Positions 16,514-25,090 of a stretch of 45,082 bases of DNA are shown here, one piece after another; position 1 is the first letter of the stretch, and the number at the start of each line of letters is the position of its first letter. The translations under genes were made by a program, and so were the position numbers. Source of the DNA: Mesorhizobium comanense (GTDB taxonomy: Bacteria; Pseudomonadota; Alphaproteobacteria; Rhizobiales; Rhizobiaceae); contig NZ_SCNN01000037.1 of NCBI RefSeq assembly GCF_005503535.1, positions 1 to 45,082 of the forward strand, written 5' to 3'. A model generated the notes under the pieces. That model ran no database searches, was not told where the DNA came from, and saw only the letters and a program-made list of their open reading frames with translations.

Positions 16514-18280
16514 TCATTCTGCTGCGGCCTTGCTCGGGGCGGCAACTGTTTGTAGGGCCGGAAGGGTCGGCTCCGGCGGTATTGGCTGAAAACGCTCGGA
16601 ACCCCAAGCCGCAATCCTTACCATCGTGGGAAACGGATTGGCCGGCCGCTCCTTTTGTGGTGCGATCGGCAGAAAGGGTAGAACCCGCGCCATGATAGTG
16701 CCAGTCACAGGAACCGCGTTCCACCCTGAAGTTCTGAACCCGCTGGTTTCCGGCAACCCTTTTGGCTCATCGAGAATTGTCAGGAAAAGATAGCGGGGCT
16801 TGTCCGCAGGGACTATGCCCATGAAAGCCGTCAGCACCCGGTCTCCCGAATAGGCGCCATTTACGACTTTTTCGGAAGTGCCCGTCTTGCCTCCGATGAA
16901 ATATCCCGCGACATCGGCTTTTTTTGCGGATCCAACCTCGGCGTTCAAGCGCATAAGAAACCGCACCGATTCTCCTGTTTGCGGCGTCACCACATCTGTC
17001 GCCAAAATGCGCTTCTCGACCGGGGTGGATTTGATGAAGGTCGGCCGGATCAGGCGTCCGCCATTCACGATGGCGCCGATCGCCATGCTGGCCTGAAGTG
17101 GCGTGACGGCCATACCATGCCCAAAGGCGATGGTGGCGGTGCTGAGCTCACTCCAGTTCGAGGGAATGATCGGCTGCGCGTTCTCCGGCAGTTCGGTCAC
17201 CAGACGATCGAACTGGCCCAAGCTTCGTAGAAACGCCTTGTGTTTTTCGACGCCCACCCCCATCGCCATCCGAGCCATCGCGATGTTCGAAGAGTAGATG
17301 AACGCTTCAGGAACGAACAAGGGGCGGCCTTGCCCGCGGTAGTCGTTGATCGAGAACCGGCCGAAGCGCAACGGTTGGCTGGCGTCGAGGACGGAGTGGA
17401 TATTAAATACTCCCGAATCCAGGGCCATGGCCGTGGTCATGGCCTTGAAGGTTGAGCCCATTTCGTATGTACCGACGCTGACACGATTGATGCGATCCGG
17501 CTTTAGTGCATCGGCGGGAATGTTGGGATCAAAATCCGGCAGCGACACGAGCGCGAGAACTTCCCCGTTCGTAACATCCATCACCAGCCCTGCTCCGGCG
17601 ATGGCATCGAACCGGGTGACCGCCTTTCTCAACTCATCGCTTAAGGCGTACTGCACCCGCAAATCCAGGCTGAGAACAATCGGCTCGAGATTTCGCCGGC
17701 TAAGGTTCAAACCGGCAGACCTGAGATCCTGCAGTCCCTGCTGGTCGACCCAGCGTTCGATGCCGGCAATTCCGGCATTGTCTATGTTGACCGACCCCAG
17801 GACATGCGCGGCAGCAGGCCCATTGGGATAAAGGCGCCGGGTTTCGTCCCGGATGCCGACGCCAGGGATGCCAAACCCCCAAAGGCGGTCCTTTTCTGCA
17901 AGCGTTATGCCACGCTTGATCCAGGTAAATCCGCTGTCGCTGGCCAGGCGCTTGTGAATATCCACCATGTCGAGGTCGGGAAAAACGCTCGTCAGGCCTT
18001 CAGCCGCCTCGTCGACATCGATAATTCGGCGAGGCTCGGCGTAAACTGAACGACTCTCAACATCCATCGCAAGGGTAATGTTATTGCGATCGACGATATC
18101 CGGTCGGGCTACTGATGGCGGAACCGCCGCGTTAGTTTTATTCGGCCGTTCCATGTTTCCAAGCATCACCAGACGCACGCCTATCGCGACATAGACAGCG
18201 GCAAACATCGCCATAACCATGTAGATCCGCACGCGAAACTTGGTGGACAGCCGGTCAGTTTTCGAAAACGAGCCACCCAT
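16514..18280 (-). CDS. ftsI: FtsI/PBP2-type peptidoglycan D,D-transpeptidase
   Basis: A class B penicillin-binding protein of 588 residues from ATG 18280. It has one N-terminal membrane helix (residues ~19-40), the PBP dimer region with the conserved RRLYPNG element, and a full transpeptidase domain: Ser276 in GSTFK, the SSN triad at 330-332 and KTGT at 465-468. Gene symbol is by family; this is probably a paralogue, since no dcw-cluster genes (mraW, ftsL, murE) flank it. It begins 4 nt after the stop of the transglutaminase-like gene. The long Pro-rich C-terminal tail is unusual. Confidence 0.92.
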   Translation of the reverse strand: MGGSFSKTDRLSTKFRVRIYMVMAMFAAVYVAIGVRLVMLGNMERPNKTNAAVPPSVARPDIVDRNNITLAMDVESRSVYAEPRRIIDVDEAAEGLTSVFPDLDMVDIHKRLASDSGFTWIKRGITLAEKDRLWGFGIPGVGIRDETRRLYPNGPAAAHVLGSVNIDNAGIAGIERWVDQQGLQDLRSAGLNLSRRNLEPIVLSLDLRVQYALSDELRKAVTRFDAIAGAGLVMDVTNGEVLALVSLPDFDPNIPADALKPDRINRVSVGTYEMGSTFKAMTTAMALDSGVFNIHSVLDASQPLRFGRFSINDYRGQGRPLFVPEAFIYSSNIAMARMAMGVGVEKHKAFLRSLGQFDRLVTELPENAQPIIPSNWSELSTATIAFGHGMAVTPLQASMAIGAIVNGGRLIRPTFIKSTPVEKRILATDVVTPQTGESVRFLMRLNAEVGSAKKADVAGYFIGGKTGTSEKVVNGAYSGDRVLTAFMGIVPADKPRYLFLTILDEPKGLPETSGFRTSGWNAVPVTGTIMARVLPFLPIAPQKERPANPFPTMVRIAAWGSERFQPIPPEPTLPALQTVAAPSKAAAE

Positions 18281-18284
18281 GACG

Positions 18285-19031
18285 TTACCCTTTGACGGAA
18301 TTTTCGCCTGCGCGTAATTGATCGGTCCAGGCGTTGAAAGCGCGGTTGAAGGCCAATGTGCGGCTGCGTTCCGGCCATCTGATCCCGAAATGTGCGTAAA
18401 GATCGGTTCCCGCCTTAAAATCCCCTTGCCGAATGGCAACGTTCGCGCGGGGAGCAATCGCCGGCGTTGGTTCAATGCCGTCCCAGTTTGCGAGAAAGGG
18501 AAATCCTGCCTTGCCAAGCACCGGATCCCAGGTCGGGTCGACCAGGGTCATCTTGCCATTGATCCGGACTTCGACCGTATCATGAAAGCCGCGGGTTTCG
18601 GCCAAGGGTGCAAGCACGGCTTTCGGTATTGGCAGGTCGGCCCAATCGAATACCAACTGGATGGGCCGGGCGTCGAACCTCCAGGCTCTCATCAGTCGAA
18701 GCAACGCGGCTGACTTGTGACGGCAATCTCCGCGACCATTCGCGAAAAGGCTGTCGGGATCACCAGTCCACGCCGTGAGCCTATAGGGTATATTCTGAAT
18801 GATTCTGAACGCCGCGACCCGCCGGTCACGATCGGTCAGACCGGTTTCCAGCCTGCTGGCAATCCGACCGCTGGGAATCGGTTTGCCCGCGGCGCGCAGA
18901 GTTGACAGTTCGCGCTCCAACTCGGCAACGCTTGTTTCAAGTGCGTCCGGCGTCTGGTTTTGCGCCACGGCATAAGCGGGCGGCGCAAACGCAGCGACAC
19001 CGGTTCCGATCAAGAACATTCGTCTGTTCAT
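18285..19031 (-). CDS. Exported transglutaminase-like protein
   Basis: The 248-residue protein starts with a Tat-like leader (NRRMFLIGTGVAAFAPPAYA). It has a transglutaminase core with Cys103 in GRGDCRHKSAAL, His150 in GFHDTVEV and Asp165 in LVDPTWDP. Residues 27-50 look coiled. The gene ends 4 nt before the ATG of the PBP gene, so the two are surely co-transcribed and probably coupled. The core fold covers proteases, cross-linkers and peptide-modifying enzymes. Its pairing with a wall transpeptidase points to an envelope substrate. Confidence 0.87.
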   Translation of the reverse strand: MNRRMFLIGTGVAAFAPPAYAVAQNQTPDALETSVAELERELSTLRAAGKPIPSGRIASRLETGLTDRDRRVAAFRIIQNIPYRLTAWTGDPDSLFANGRGDCRHKSAALLRLMRAWRFDARPIQLVFDWADLPIPKAVLAPLAETRGFHDTVEVRINGKMTLVDPTWDPVLGKAGFPFLANWDGIEPTPAIAPRANVAIRQGDFKAGTDLYAHFGIRWPERSRTLAFNRAFNAWTDQLRAGENSVKG

Positions 19032-19151
19032 CGAAGTCCCTCCAAAAGCGCTGCCGTGCTCGGCTGGCTGTGCCTCGCCCGTTGCGGTTCCGGAATTTCG
19101 ACCGTCGGGGCCGCCATGACAAAGATCCGCCTTCGTGCCGTGGCGAATTGT

Positions 19152-20069
19152 CTAACGCTGGTTGCTCGCATATGGGCGCTCCTTTTCAGCCTGATATTGC
19201 TTCGCGCGGAGCGGCTTGAGGCTGGTCATGTCGAGGACGGCCGCGCCACCTTTCTTCAGGGAAGGCTGCTTTTCGAAGGCAACAACGACCCCGTTCATGC
19301 CACCGAGATCGCATGATTTGCGCATGGTCAGACCACCGGCGGGGGCATAGTCTGAAACCAATCCGATATATTCCTGACGAAAGTTGACTATGAGCAGTCC
19401 GCCAGGACAAAGCAGGGCCGCGGCGGCTGCGAGAAACGATTTTACATCTGTTTCGAAATAGGCCGCTGCTTGCGAGTAGAGGATGCTGACCGTCCCCGAC
19501 GCAATTCCCTGAGTGTCAAGCACGGGCAGGCCTGCAGCCGTGACATAAGGGTGCTCGAAGACCCCCGTTGGCAGTTCGGTGTGCCACTGCGTCAGATTTG
19601 TGAAGTGGAGAAAGACGCTGTGGCCAAGGTCGCGTTCAAAATACTTGGCGAGGCCTGCAATATCGCGAGAGCTGCCTGAAGCGGGGCTTTTCAATCCAGC
19701 CCAACCGCCGCCGACTTCCAGATACCGCAGGGTTCCGTCCGTTTGCAGACGGCGATTCGCTTCATGAACCAGATCGAAGCCAAGTTGTTCGGCAAGTCGA
19801 AATGAGCCGCCGCTTGAGGTCCATGTTCCGTCATGAAGAAAGGAAACAAGAGTATTGTAGATCGACCCAGTCTCGCGAAACATCGCTTTCAGGTACCTGA
19901 TCGGGTTCCGCCGCGATGGTATCGGCACGTTAGGGCGCAGCTTACGAGCCTGGAGATCTCGCTTGACGCCCATTTTTATCGAGCGCCATGTGGCCTCGTC
20001 CGGTTCATATCCGATAGTTTCAAAGTTGCGCAGAATCGATCTGCGCGCACGCGCTGCTGCGATGAACAT
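19152..20069 (-). CDS. Class I SAM-dependent methyltransferase-like protein
   Basis: A 305-residue soluble protein. Residues ~115-125 (RYLEVGGGWAGL) resemble SAM-binding motif I, and ALLCPGGLLIVNFRQEY resembles the post-motif strand of class I methyltransferases. SILYSQAAAYFE may be the motif around the acceptor site. The N-terminal ~100 residues are basic and unassigned. It lies 120 nt upstream of the transglutaminase gene in the same direction. The acceptor cannot be predicted, and some relatives with this pattern are sugar- or lipid-modifying enzymes. No good ribosome binding site precedes the ATG. Confidence 0.6.
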   Translation of the reverse strand: MFIAAARARRSILRNFETIGYEPDEATWRSIKMGVKRDLQARKLRPNVPIPSRRNPIRYLKAMFRETGSIYNTLVSFLHDGTWTSSGGSFRLAEQLGFDLVHEANRRLQTDGTLRYLEVGGGWAGLKSPASGSSRDIAGLAKYFERDLGHSVFLHFTNLTQWHTELPTGVFEHPYVTAAGLPVLDTQGIASGTVSILYSQAAAYFETDVKSFLAAAAALLCPGGLLIVNFRQEYIGLVSDYAPAGGLTMRKSCDLGGMNGVVVAFEKQPSLKKGGAAVLDMTSLKPLRAKQYQAEKERPYASNQR

Positions 20070-20179
20070 TGTAAAATTTCCGCTATAGCTTGAAATGCCG
20101 CCTGCAGTGCAGGCGGCGGGTGGGCACTGAGCGGAAAGAGAGCAGGCGCCTCGGCGCCAGCCGAATTACACTCAGTGCA

Positions 20180-20533
20180 TCAGCACCAAGCGGCCCGTGG
20201 AGGGCGATCGAAAGCTATCTGAACGGTGCGCTCGTCATCTTGTTCGACGACGAAGCTTGGCCGGTCTTTGGTCCCCGCAATGTCATTCGCCTGATGACTG
20301 ATCATCTCAAAATGATGATCATGATGCAGTACCTGGTGCGACAAGGTTCCGATATCCTTGGACCCTTGGTCGTGAACGTGGGTGAGTTGCGCGACTGGGA
20401 GATCCACCGATTCAAACGCTGGCGGATGGGCAGCAAATGCCAACAGCAGCATCACCAAAGTGATGGCTGCAGCAAGAAGCCGACGAGCCGGCCAAGCTGA
20501 GCGAGAGATCCGCATCGTTCCAGTTTGCATCAC
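20180..20533 (-). CDS. Small exported His-rich protein
   Basis: A 117-residue protein, or 111 from the inner ATG at 20515. It has an N-terminal membrane or signal segment (ARRLLAAAITLVMLLLAFAAHP) and a His-rich mature part (LTHVHDQG, LSHQVLHHDHHFEM). His-rich small exported proteins often accompany metal-efflux systems, but no family was recognised here. It is the first gene of the minus-strand series leading to the methyltransferase, 110 nt away. Metal binding is inferred from composition only. Confidence 0.55.
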   Translation of the reverse strand: MMQTGTMRISRSAWPARRLLAAAITLVMLLLAFAAHPPAFESVDLPVAQLTHVHDQGSKDIGTLSHQVLHHDHHFEMISHQANDIAGTKDRPSFVVEQDDERTVQIAFDRPPRAAWC

Positions 20534-20993
20534 ATCGTTAAGGTCTGGTTAAGCCCAGGCAGCTCCGCCGAATCGTGAAGCGTTGCCGAAAGCAGGGATA
20601 AACCCAGGCACCTGACGTGTCCATGCCCTTGCGGGGAACCTGCACTATGTCCCCGCCCATGCCGGCCCTTTTTTCTCGGCACCAAGCTCGGCATCGCGCC
20701 GCTGACAGGCCCAATACGGTTGGCCTTTTGATCGGGTGGTCGCCGGAGCAGCGCGCAGGCTCACGCAAGAATGCGTGAAGTGGGAACCGCCCTGTGCGAC
20801 GGGAAGATCGGGTTGCGGTGAATCCTCGTTGCTGGTCTACACCGAGCAGGCGACGACGATGCGGGGCTTGTCCTGAAAACCGGAAATGTTTGGGCCCATT
20901 TTGCTGGCCGCGCTCTTGCAGCCGGGCACGAACACACGCCAATGTGCTTTAGCGGTCGCAGTTCACAAGCGAGCGCAGCTTGGGGAGGTCGGC
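20534..20993. other. Gap without a convincing gene
   Basis: A 134-codon minus-strand frame (20538-20942) and short plus-strand frames occur, but none shows motifs, a leader or an RBS. The stretch separates two oppositely directed transcription units and may contain both promoters. Confidence 0.4.
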
Positions 20994-22259
20994 TTGTCAG
21001 AAGCAATGACGGCGTTGTTGAATCGCTGGCGCAGCGATCCCAACGGAACCTATCGATCATGGTTCTTGTGGGAAGAGCGCATCAAGAACTTTCGATCGAT
21101 ACGCCGTGGCATTCAGCAAGTGGTGAGCGAGATCGGCGCGGGTGCATTCGGCAATTCCTACAGAGGGTCCTCATTGGAAGTTGTCGTCCATTCGATCGCC
21201 GAGCAAAGGCAGATTTTCAAGGGAGCCGATCACGCCTTTCTTTGGAAACCCAAGCTGCGAATCCCGGACATCTACGAGGATCCCGATAACCAGCGCGCAT
21301 TCGGACGAATGCTCGACACCTGCGTATGCTGCAACGCGGAGTCGGAGATGCTTGCCGCGATACAGGAAATTGACGCGCGGGCGATCAAGGGGCTAGGCCC
21401 AGCCGTCGCAAATCTTCTTTACTTCCTGCATCCGACGTTGGCGCCACCCTTCAATACCGCGATCGTCAACGGCTACAACGCGCTCACTGGAGCCAAGGTA
21501 AAGCTCGGCCGGTGGGAGCAATATCTGGCGATGCGAAAGGGCATCCTTGTTCTGAACGCGAAGCATCGCGCGTTGCTTTCGAACGATCTTGGAGCGATTG
21601 GCGGCTTGCTGTTCGATATTGGCAGCGGCCGGTACAGTGCGCCGCCGCTCGAGGACAGTCCCGAAGCGATGGCCGCTTGGCGCGACGACCTCGCGCGTGT
21701 TCGGGAGGAGGCGAGCGCCGACCGACTGATCAATGCTGCGCGGGAGAGCGACCACACGCACACCGAGATCCAAGGTTGGTTGCGCGATCTCGGTCTCGCT
21801 ATGGGCTACGATGTTTGGGTGGCATCCAATGACCGCAATCGTGCTTTTGGCGGTGGAAAGCTCAGCGATTTTTGCCTTGAAGCTCTTCCTTTTCCCGAAG
21901 GTGCGGCAGGCGCTGACGCCGTTCGGCTCATCGATGTGCTGTGGCTTGATAAGGCCACGCGGCGGATTATAGCCGCCTACGAGGTGGAGCACACCACATC
22001 GATCTATTCCGGAATCGTGCGCATGTTGGATCTTGCATTGGGCGAGGAAGCGCATGGGCTGGAGGGGCTTTTCCTGGTGGCTCCCGACGCGCGCGAGCGA
22101 GACGTCCGCAATCAGCTTAACAGGCCAGCATTCAGCCGAATTGCGGACCTGAAGGTGCGGTATCTGGCCTACGGCGAACTCAAGCATAATCGCGAGGCTA
22201 TCGCCAAATTCGGCCAAAGCATGAAGCCTATCCACGCGATTTCGCGGACGCTCAGCTGA
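20994..22259 (+). CDS. Standalone PD-(D/E)xK nuclease-like protein
   Basis: A TTG start at 20994 is preferred because GGGGAGG lies five bases upstream; the next ATG is at 21006. The ~421-residue protein has an N-terminal part with a helix-hairpin-like patch (AIKGLGPAVANLLYFLHP). A C-terminal domain contains RLIDVLW, then IIAAYEVEHTTSIYSGIVRM, i.e. Asp and ExE in a PD-(D/E)xK order (about Asp310 and Glu326/328 counted from 21006). The segment TEIQGWLRDLGLAMGYDVWVAS precedes it. Similar proteins are usually annotated as restriction-endonuclease-like. No methyltransferase partner is adjacent. Surrounding gaps and relics suggest acquisition. Confidence 0.68.
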   Translation: MSEAMTALLNRWRSDPNGTYRSWFLWEERIKNFRSIRRGIQQVVSEIGAGAFGNSYRGSSLEVVVHSIAEQRQIFKGADHAFLWKPKLRIPDIYEDPDNQRAFGRMLDTCVCCNAESEMLAAIQEIDARAIKGLGPAVANLLYFLHPTLAPPFNTAIVNGYNALTGAKVKLGRWEQYLAMRKGILVLNAKHRALLSNDLGAIGGLLFDIGSGRYSAPPLEDSPEAMAAWRDDLARVREEASADRLINAARESDHTHTEIQGWLRDLGLAMGYDVWVASNDRNRAFGGGKLSDFCLEALPFPEGAAGADAVRLIDVLWLDKATRRIIAAYEVEHTTSIYSGIVRMLDLALGEEAHGLEGLFLVAPDARERDVRNQLNRPAFSRIADLKVRYLAYGELKHNREAIAKFGQSMKPIHAISRTLS

Positions 22260-22527
22260 GACATCAATCGAACGCGCCCCGCGGCTGTGCGGATCGAAAA
22301 AGAAGAAGCCAGTCGCCAACATCGCGCCAAGAGTCGTCGGCGTTCCGCAGGATGATCCCGGGCAACCTTCTGGAAACGGCAGACACGATCGCAAGAGCAC
22401 TGCTCGCAGAGGTCGAGCAGAGGGTCCAAACCCTGACCGCCTTGAAGCCGAGCTTGAACTGATGGTTGAGGGATGCCGGCCTGGCCAAGTCAGGCGGTGT
22501 CGAAGATCGAGGTGCGGGCCAACCCCA

Positions 22528-22610
22528 GCGAACAAAAGTTGGAGCGGCCGCGTGCCGGCGGCCGCTCCATATCGCCCGTGGCCTTGAAATGAAAGGAACA
22601 CGCGCGACGG
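22528..22610. repeat. Structured intergenic element, copy A
   Basis: An 11-bp stem, GGAGCGGCCGC (22541-22551) and GCGGCCGCTCC (22558-22568), closes a GTGCCG loop. It is preceded by GCGAACAAA and followed ~25 nt later by GGAACACGCGCGACG. A second copy at 25177-25262 keeps the loop and flanks and has a compensatory base change in the stem. Read on the minus strand the stem is followed by AACTTTTG, which could act as a terminator. Confidence 0.65.
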
Positions 22611-22786
22611 CCCCATCACCCTACATCCTCTAGCCACTAGGGCAGCAAGACCAATCGGGCAGGTCACAAGAATGTGTGACTAAACTATCGATCGGCTTCG
22701 GCCGCAGTGTTCGTTTTGTGCGAACTTTTCGGCCGCCCGAAGACCTGCCTTCTTTGGAGTGCGGTTGTTCCTCTGCACAAGCGAAA

Positions 22787-22815
22787 GGCCCGCTGCCGGG
22801 GGGTGGCAGCGGGCC
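22787..22815 (-). terminator. Terminator of the iron-binding protein gene
   Basis: GGCCCGCTGCC (22787-22797) and GGCAGCGGGCC (22805-22815) form a perfect 11-bp stem with a 7-nt loop, about 50 nt beyond the stop codon at 22864. On the minus strand it is followed by TTTCGC, a weak T-run. Confidence 0.7.
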
Positions 22816-22863
22816 TAGCTTTGCCAAGGCAACTTGGCGGCTGGCGCCGTCGATGGCAAGCGC

Positions 22864-23877
22864 TTAGAGCAGCCCGGCAGCTGTCATGAGGTCGGTGACC
22901 TTCTTGCTGTTCAAATTCGACGGCTCGACTTTCGGCGCCTGCAGATCCTTCAGCGGGACCAACGCTGGATTGCTGTCGGCACCGACGCTGACGGCATATT
23001 CGAACGACGTGCCGGTCTTAAGGACGTCCTGGCCACCCCTGCCGGTGATCCACCTCAGGAAGGCCTGCGCCTCTTTGGGGTGCTTGCTTGAAGCAAGCAC
23101 GCCGCCCCCAGAGATGCTGACGAACGCGCCCGGATCCTGATTCTTGAAATAGAGGAGCCCGACGTTCTTGCTGTTTTCACCAGTTTTGGCCTGATCTCCA
23201 TAGTAATAGTAGTGGAAGATCACCGCACCTTCGGTTTCGCCAGCATTGACCGCCTTCATGGCGGCGCTGTTGCTTCGGTAGGCGGTGACACCGGCCTTTG
23301 TCGCGTTCAGCCACTCCACCGTATCGGCTTCGCCTTTTATCTCGAGCAGGGCCCCCACGATCGACTGAAAATCGGCACCCGACGGAGAAGCAGCCCAACG
23401 GCCCTTCCAACTCGGGTCAGCCAGATCCAGCAGCGATTTGGGAAGCTTGTCGGCGGTCAGCTTGATCTTGTCGTAAGCAAAGACGGTGCTGCGCGCGGCA
23501 ATACCGACCCAATGCCCATTGGCAGGCCGGAATTCTTCGGGCACCTGAGCCAGCGTGTCTGCATCGACCGGCGCGAACAGGCCCGCCGCGTCGACCAGTG
23601 CCATGGCGGGCGAATTCTCTGTCAGGAATACATCGGCCGGCGTGGCGGCGCTTTCGGTGACGATCTGGTTAGCGAATTCAGGGTCTTCGCCGTTGCGCAC
23701 TGTAACCTTGATGCCTGTGTCCCTAGTGAAGCCTTTTACCCATTCGTTGGCCAGGCTCTCGTGCTGGGCATTGTAGACGACAATCCCATCGTTCGCATCC
23801 TGGGCCATCGCGTGTCCAGCGACAAAGTTTGAGCATAGCGCCATGGCGCTCGCGAAAATCGAAAGGGCGGATCTCAT
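22864..23877 (-). CDS. fbpA: Fe(3+) ABC transporter periplasmic binding protein (FbpA/FutA-like)
   Basis: A 337-residue exported protein with signal peptide to ~residue 26 (GHAMAQ). It has the family start IVVYNAQHESLANEW, the DVFLTENSPA block and the iron-ligand Tyr cluster in VIFHYYYYGDQ. It binds ferric iron in the periplasm and hands it to a two-component permease. No fbpB or fbpC gene is adjacent: a small gap and relics lie upstream and a terminator downstream. It is therefore an orphan or works with permeases encoded elsewhere. A dyad between its predicted -35 and -10 suggests repression, plausibly by iron. Confidence 0.88.
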   Translation of the reverse strand: MRSALSIFASAMALCSNFVAGHAMAQDANDGIVVYNAQHESLANEWVKGFTRDTGIKVTVRNGEDPEFANQIVTESAATPADVFLTENSPAMALVDAAGLFAPVDADTLAQVPEEFRPANGHWVGIAARSTVFAYDKIKLTADKLPKSLLDLADPSWKGRWAASPSGADFQSIVGALLEIKGEADTVEWLNATKAGVTAYRSNSAAMKAVNAGETEGAVIFHYYYYGDQAKTGENSKNVGLLYFKNQDPGAFVSISGGGVLASSKHPKEAQAFLRWITGRGGQDVLKTGTSFEYAVSVGADSNPALVPLKDLQAPKVEPSNLNSKKVTDLMTAAGLL

Positions 23878-23914
23878 TCGGGTGCTCCAGGCTACTGTTT
23901 GACGTGCTGGCCAG

Positions 23915-23943
23915 CCCTAGCGATACTGGAGTATCGTTGTCAA
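23915..23943 (-). promoter_or_regulatory. Promoter of the iron-binding gene with spacer operator
   Basis: On the minus strand TTGACA (23943-23938) is followed after 17 nt by CTAGGG (23920-23915). The 17-nt spacer holds a 7-2-7 palindrome, CGATACT and AGTATCG (23921-23936). Full occupancy of the spacer by a dyad is typical of a repressor operator. The -10 is a poor match, and the regulator is unknown. Confidence 0.45.
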
Positions 23944-24057
23944 CATATCTGCTCAGAGAGTTGTAGCAATTGAGGTCGGAAAATATGGCCTCGGGCGCAA
24001 GAAGCGTGCCGCCGCTTGGTCATCCAGAATGGCTGTTGGATGTGTATTTGATGTTCC

Positions 24058-24150
24058 GTAGCGGCCACCGGCGGGAGGTGCTCGGAAATCGGAATTACGC
24101 CGGAAGCGCTCTGGCGCGAACTCGCCGGTGGCGGAGATCGTCTCCGCTGA
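24058..24150 (+). pseudogene. Relic of a Crp/Fnr-type helix-turn-helix end
   Basis: The frame ends IGITPEALWRELAGG with a stop at 24148-24150, close to the equivalent stretch at 30398-30490 (IGTTPEALYRELAK). TPEALYREL-type sequences are the recognition part of Crp/Fnr regulators. Only ~30 codons are left. Nucleotide similarity to the 30.4-kb copy continues through the intervening gap into the ydcF relic. Confidence 0.4.
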
Positions 24151-24205
24151 AGGATCCGGCAACCTACGCGCCATCGGAGCAACACCTTCACCCGGCGCAT
24201 GATGC

Positions 24206-24313
24206 CTAGTGCAACGAAGGAGACACCTCTGCCGTCAGCCCAGCAGTCCGGTAAGTCAGCAATCTAAACCATTCATGCGCTGCGAGATCGGTTGCGGCGA
24301 GACCGATGGCAAT
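24206..24313 (-). pseudogene. 3' remnant of a ydcF-like gene
   Basis: On the minus strand the frame reads SIAIGLAATDLAAHEWFRLL then TYRTAGLTAEV to a stop at 24206-24208. The intact YdcF at 30519-31319 ends TIAVGLAETDLAAHEWFGLL then TYRIAGLTAEL. So this is the last ~35 codons of a paralogue, joined at about 24313-24325 to the nrdA relic. It cannot make a functional protein. Confidence 0.75.
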
Positions 24314-24324
24314 CGAGCCGATCG

Positions 24325-25090
24325 GGCAGATCGCGCTCCGGCTTCAATGCCGCGCCGAGTTTGGCGAGATCGAAACGTCCGAGTTCCGGATCGATCAGCT
24401 CGGCCTCGATTCCGGTGGCAATGAAGGCTGGAAAATAGGAAGCGTAGCGCTCGCTCATCTCGGCCTGGGGCGCCCGTTCGATAAGGTCCGAGATGAAGGA
24501 CAGCGATTCGCGGCGTAGAGGGTCAAGCAGCAGACGGGCGGAGACAAAGGCATAGTTCGGCTCCTGCTCGCAGCGTGCGCGCCGCCAGGATCGGCGCCAG
24601 CGACAGTTCATCTAGCGTGATGCCGTTATTGAGATTGCGCCAGGCCTCGGCGAGGATCGGCAGGGGTGATACTGCGTCAAGGCCTGCACAGGCCTCATCG
24701 ACGATCCGGGAGAAGCGTGCATCGTCCAGTGGCACAAGGCTGCCATCCTCGGCCTTCACCTAAAGCCCGGGCGCGGCCTTTAACTCCTCGGAACTCGCCT
24801 TGACCGCCGCTCACTCGCGCGCTCGTCCCGATACAACACATAGGCGCGGGCTATCCTGTGATGCTCGCCGCGCATTAGCGCCAATTCCACCTGGTCCTGG
24901 ATTTCCTTGATGGAATGTCCGCGCCGCGTCCGCTCGCCGCGTCAGCGCGGAAAACACCCGCGCGGTCAAATCTTCCACAACGTCATGCACACGGCGCGAG
25001 CAAGCGGCTGTCGAACCCTCGACCGCGAGAAAAGCCTTGGTCAGCGCTACCGTGATCTTGGTCGCGCCGAGCGGCGGTAAGAGCCTGGCA
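24325..25090 (-). pseudogene. nrdA: Broken 5' part of nrdA (class I ribonucleotide reductase alpha subunit)
   Basis: The minus strand encodes, in order but in different frames, an ATP-cone domain (ATKITVALTKAFLAVEGSTA; then EIQDQVELALMRGEHHRIAR and AYVLYRDER), a linker (KAEDGSLVPLDDAR), the N-terminal reductase domain (LPILAEAWRNLNNGITLDEL) and EPNYAFVSARLLLDPLRRE to LGAALKPERDL. At least one frameshift falls near 24905 and stops separate the parts. The catalytic barrel is missing; the sequence stops at the junction with the ydcF relic. The order of domains matches NrdA, so identification is solid despite decay. Confidence 0.82.

Larger units (their letters stand above)
22260..22863. other. 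Gene-poor gap with structured element and terminator
   Basis: A plus-strand frame near 22290-22460 ends in MIPGNLLETADTIARALLAE followed by ~16 residues and a stop. It looks like the tail of a lost gene but has no start. The rest holds one copy of the two-copy hairpin element (22528-22610) and the terminator of the downstream iron-binding gene (22787-22815). Confidence 0.45.

Noticed and set aside
20538..20942. 134-codon minus-strand frame
   Set aside because: No recognisable domain, arginine-rich composition, and no ribosome binding site.
21393..22667. 424-codon minus-strand frame across the nuclease-like gene
   Set aside because: It mirrors the plus-strand gene with the PD-(D/E)xK motif and has no leader, RBS or motif.
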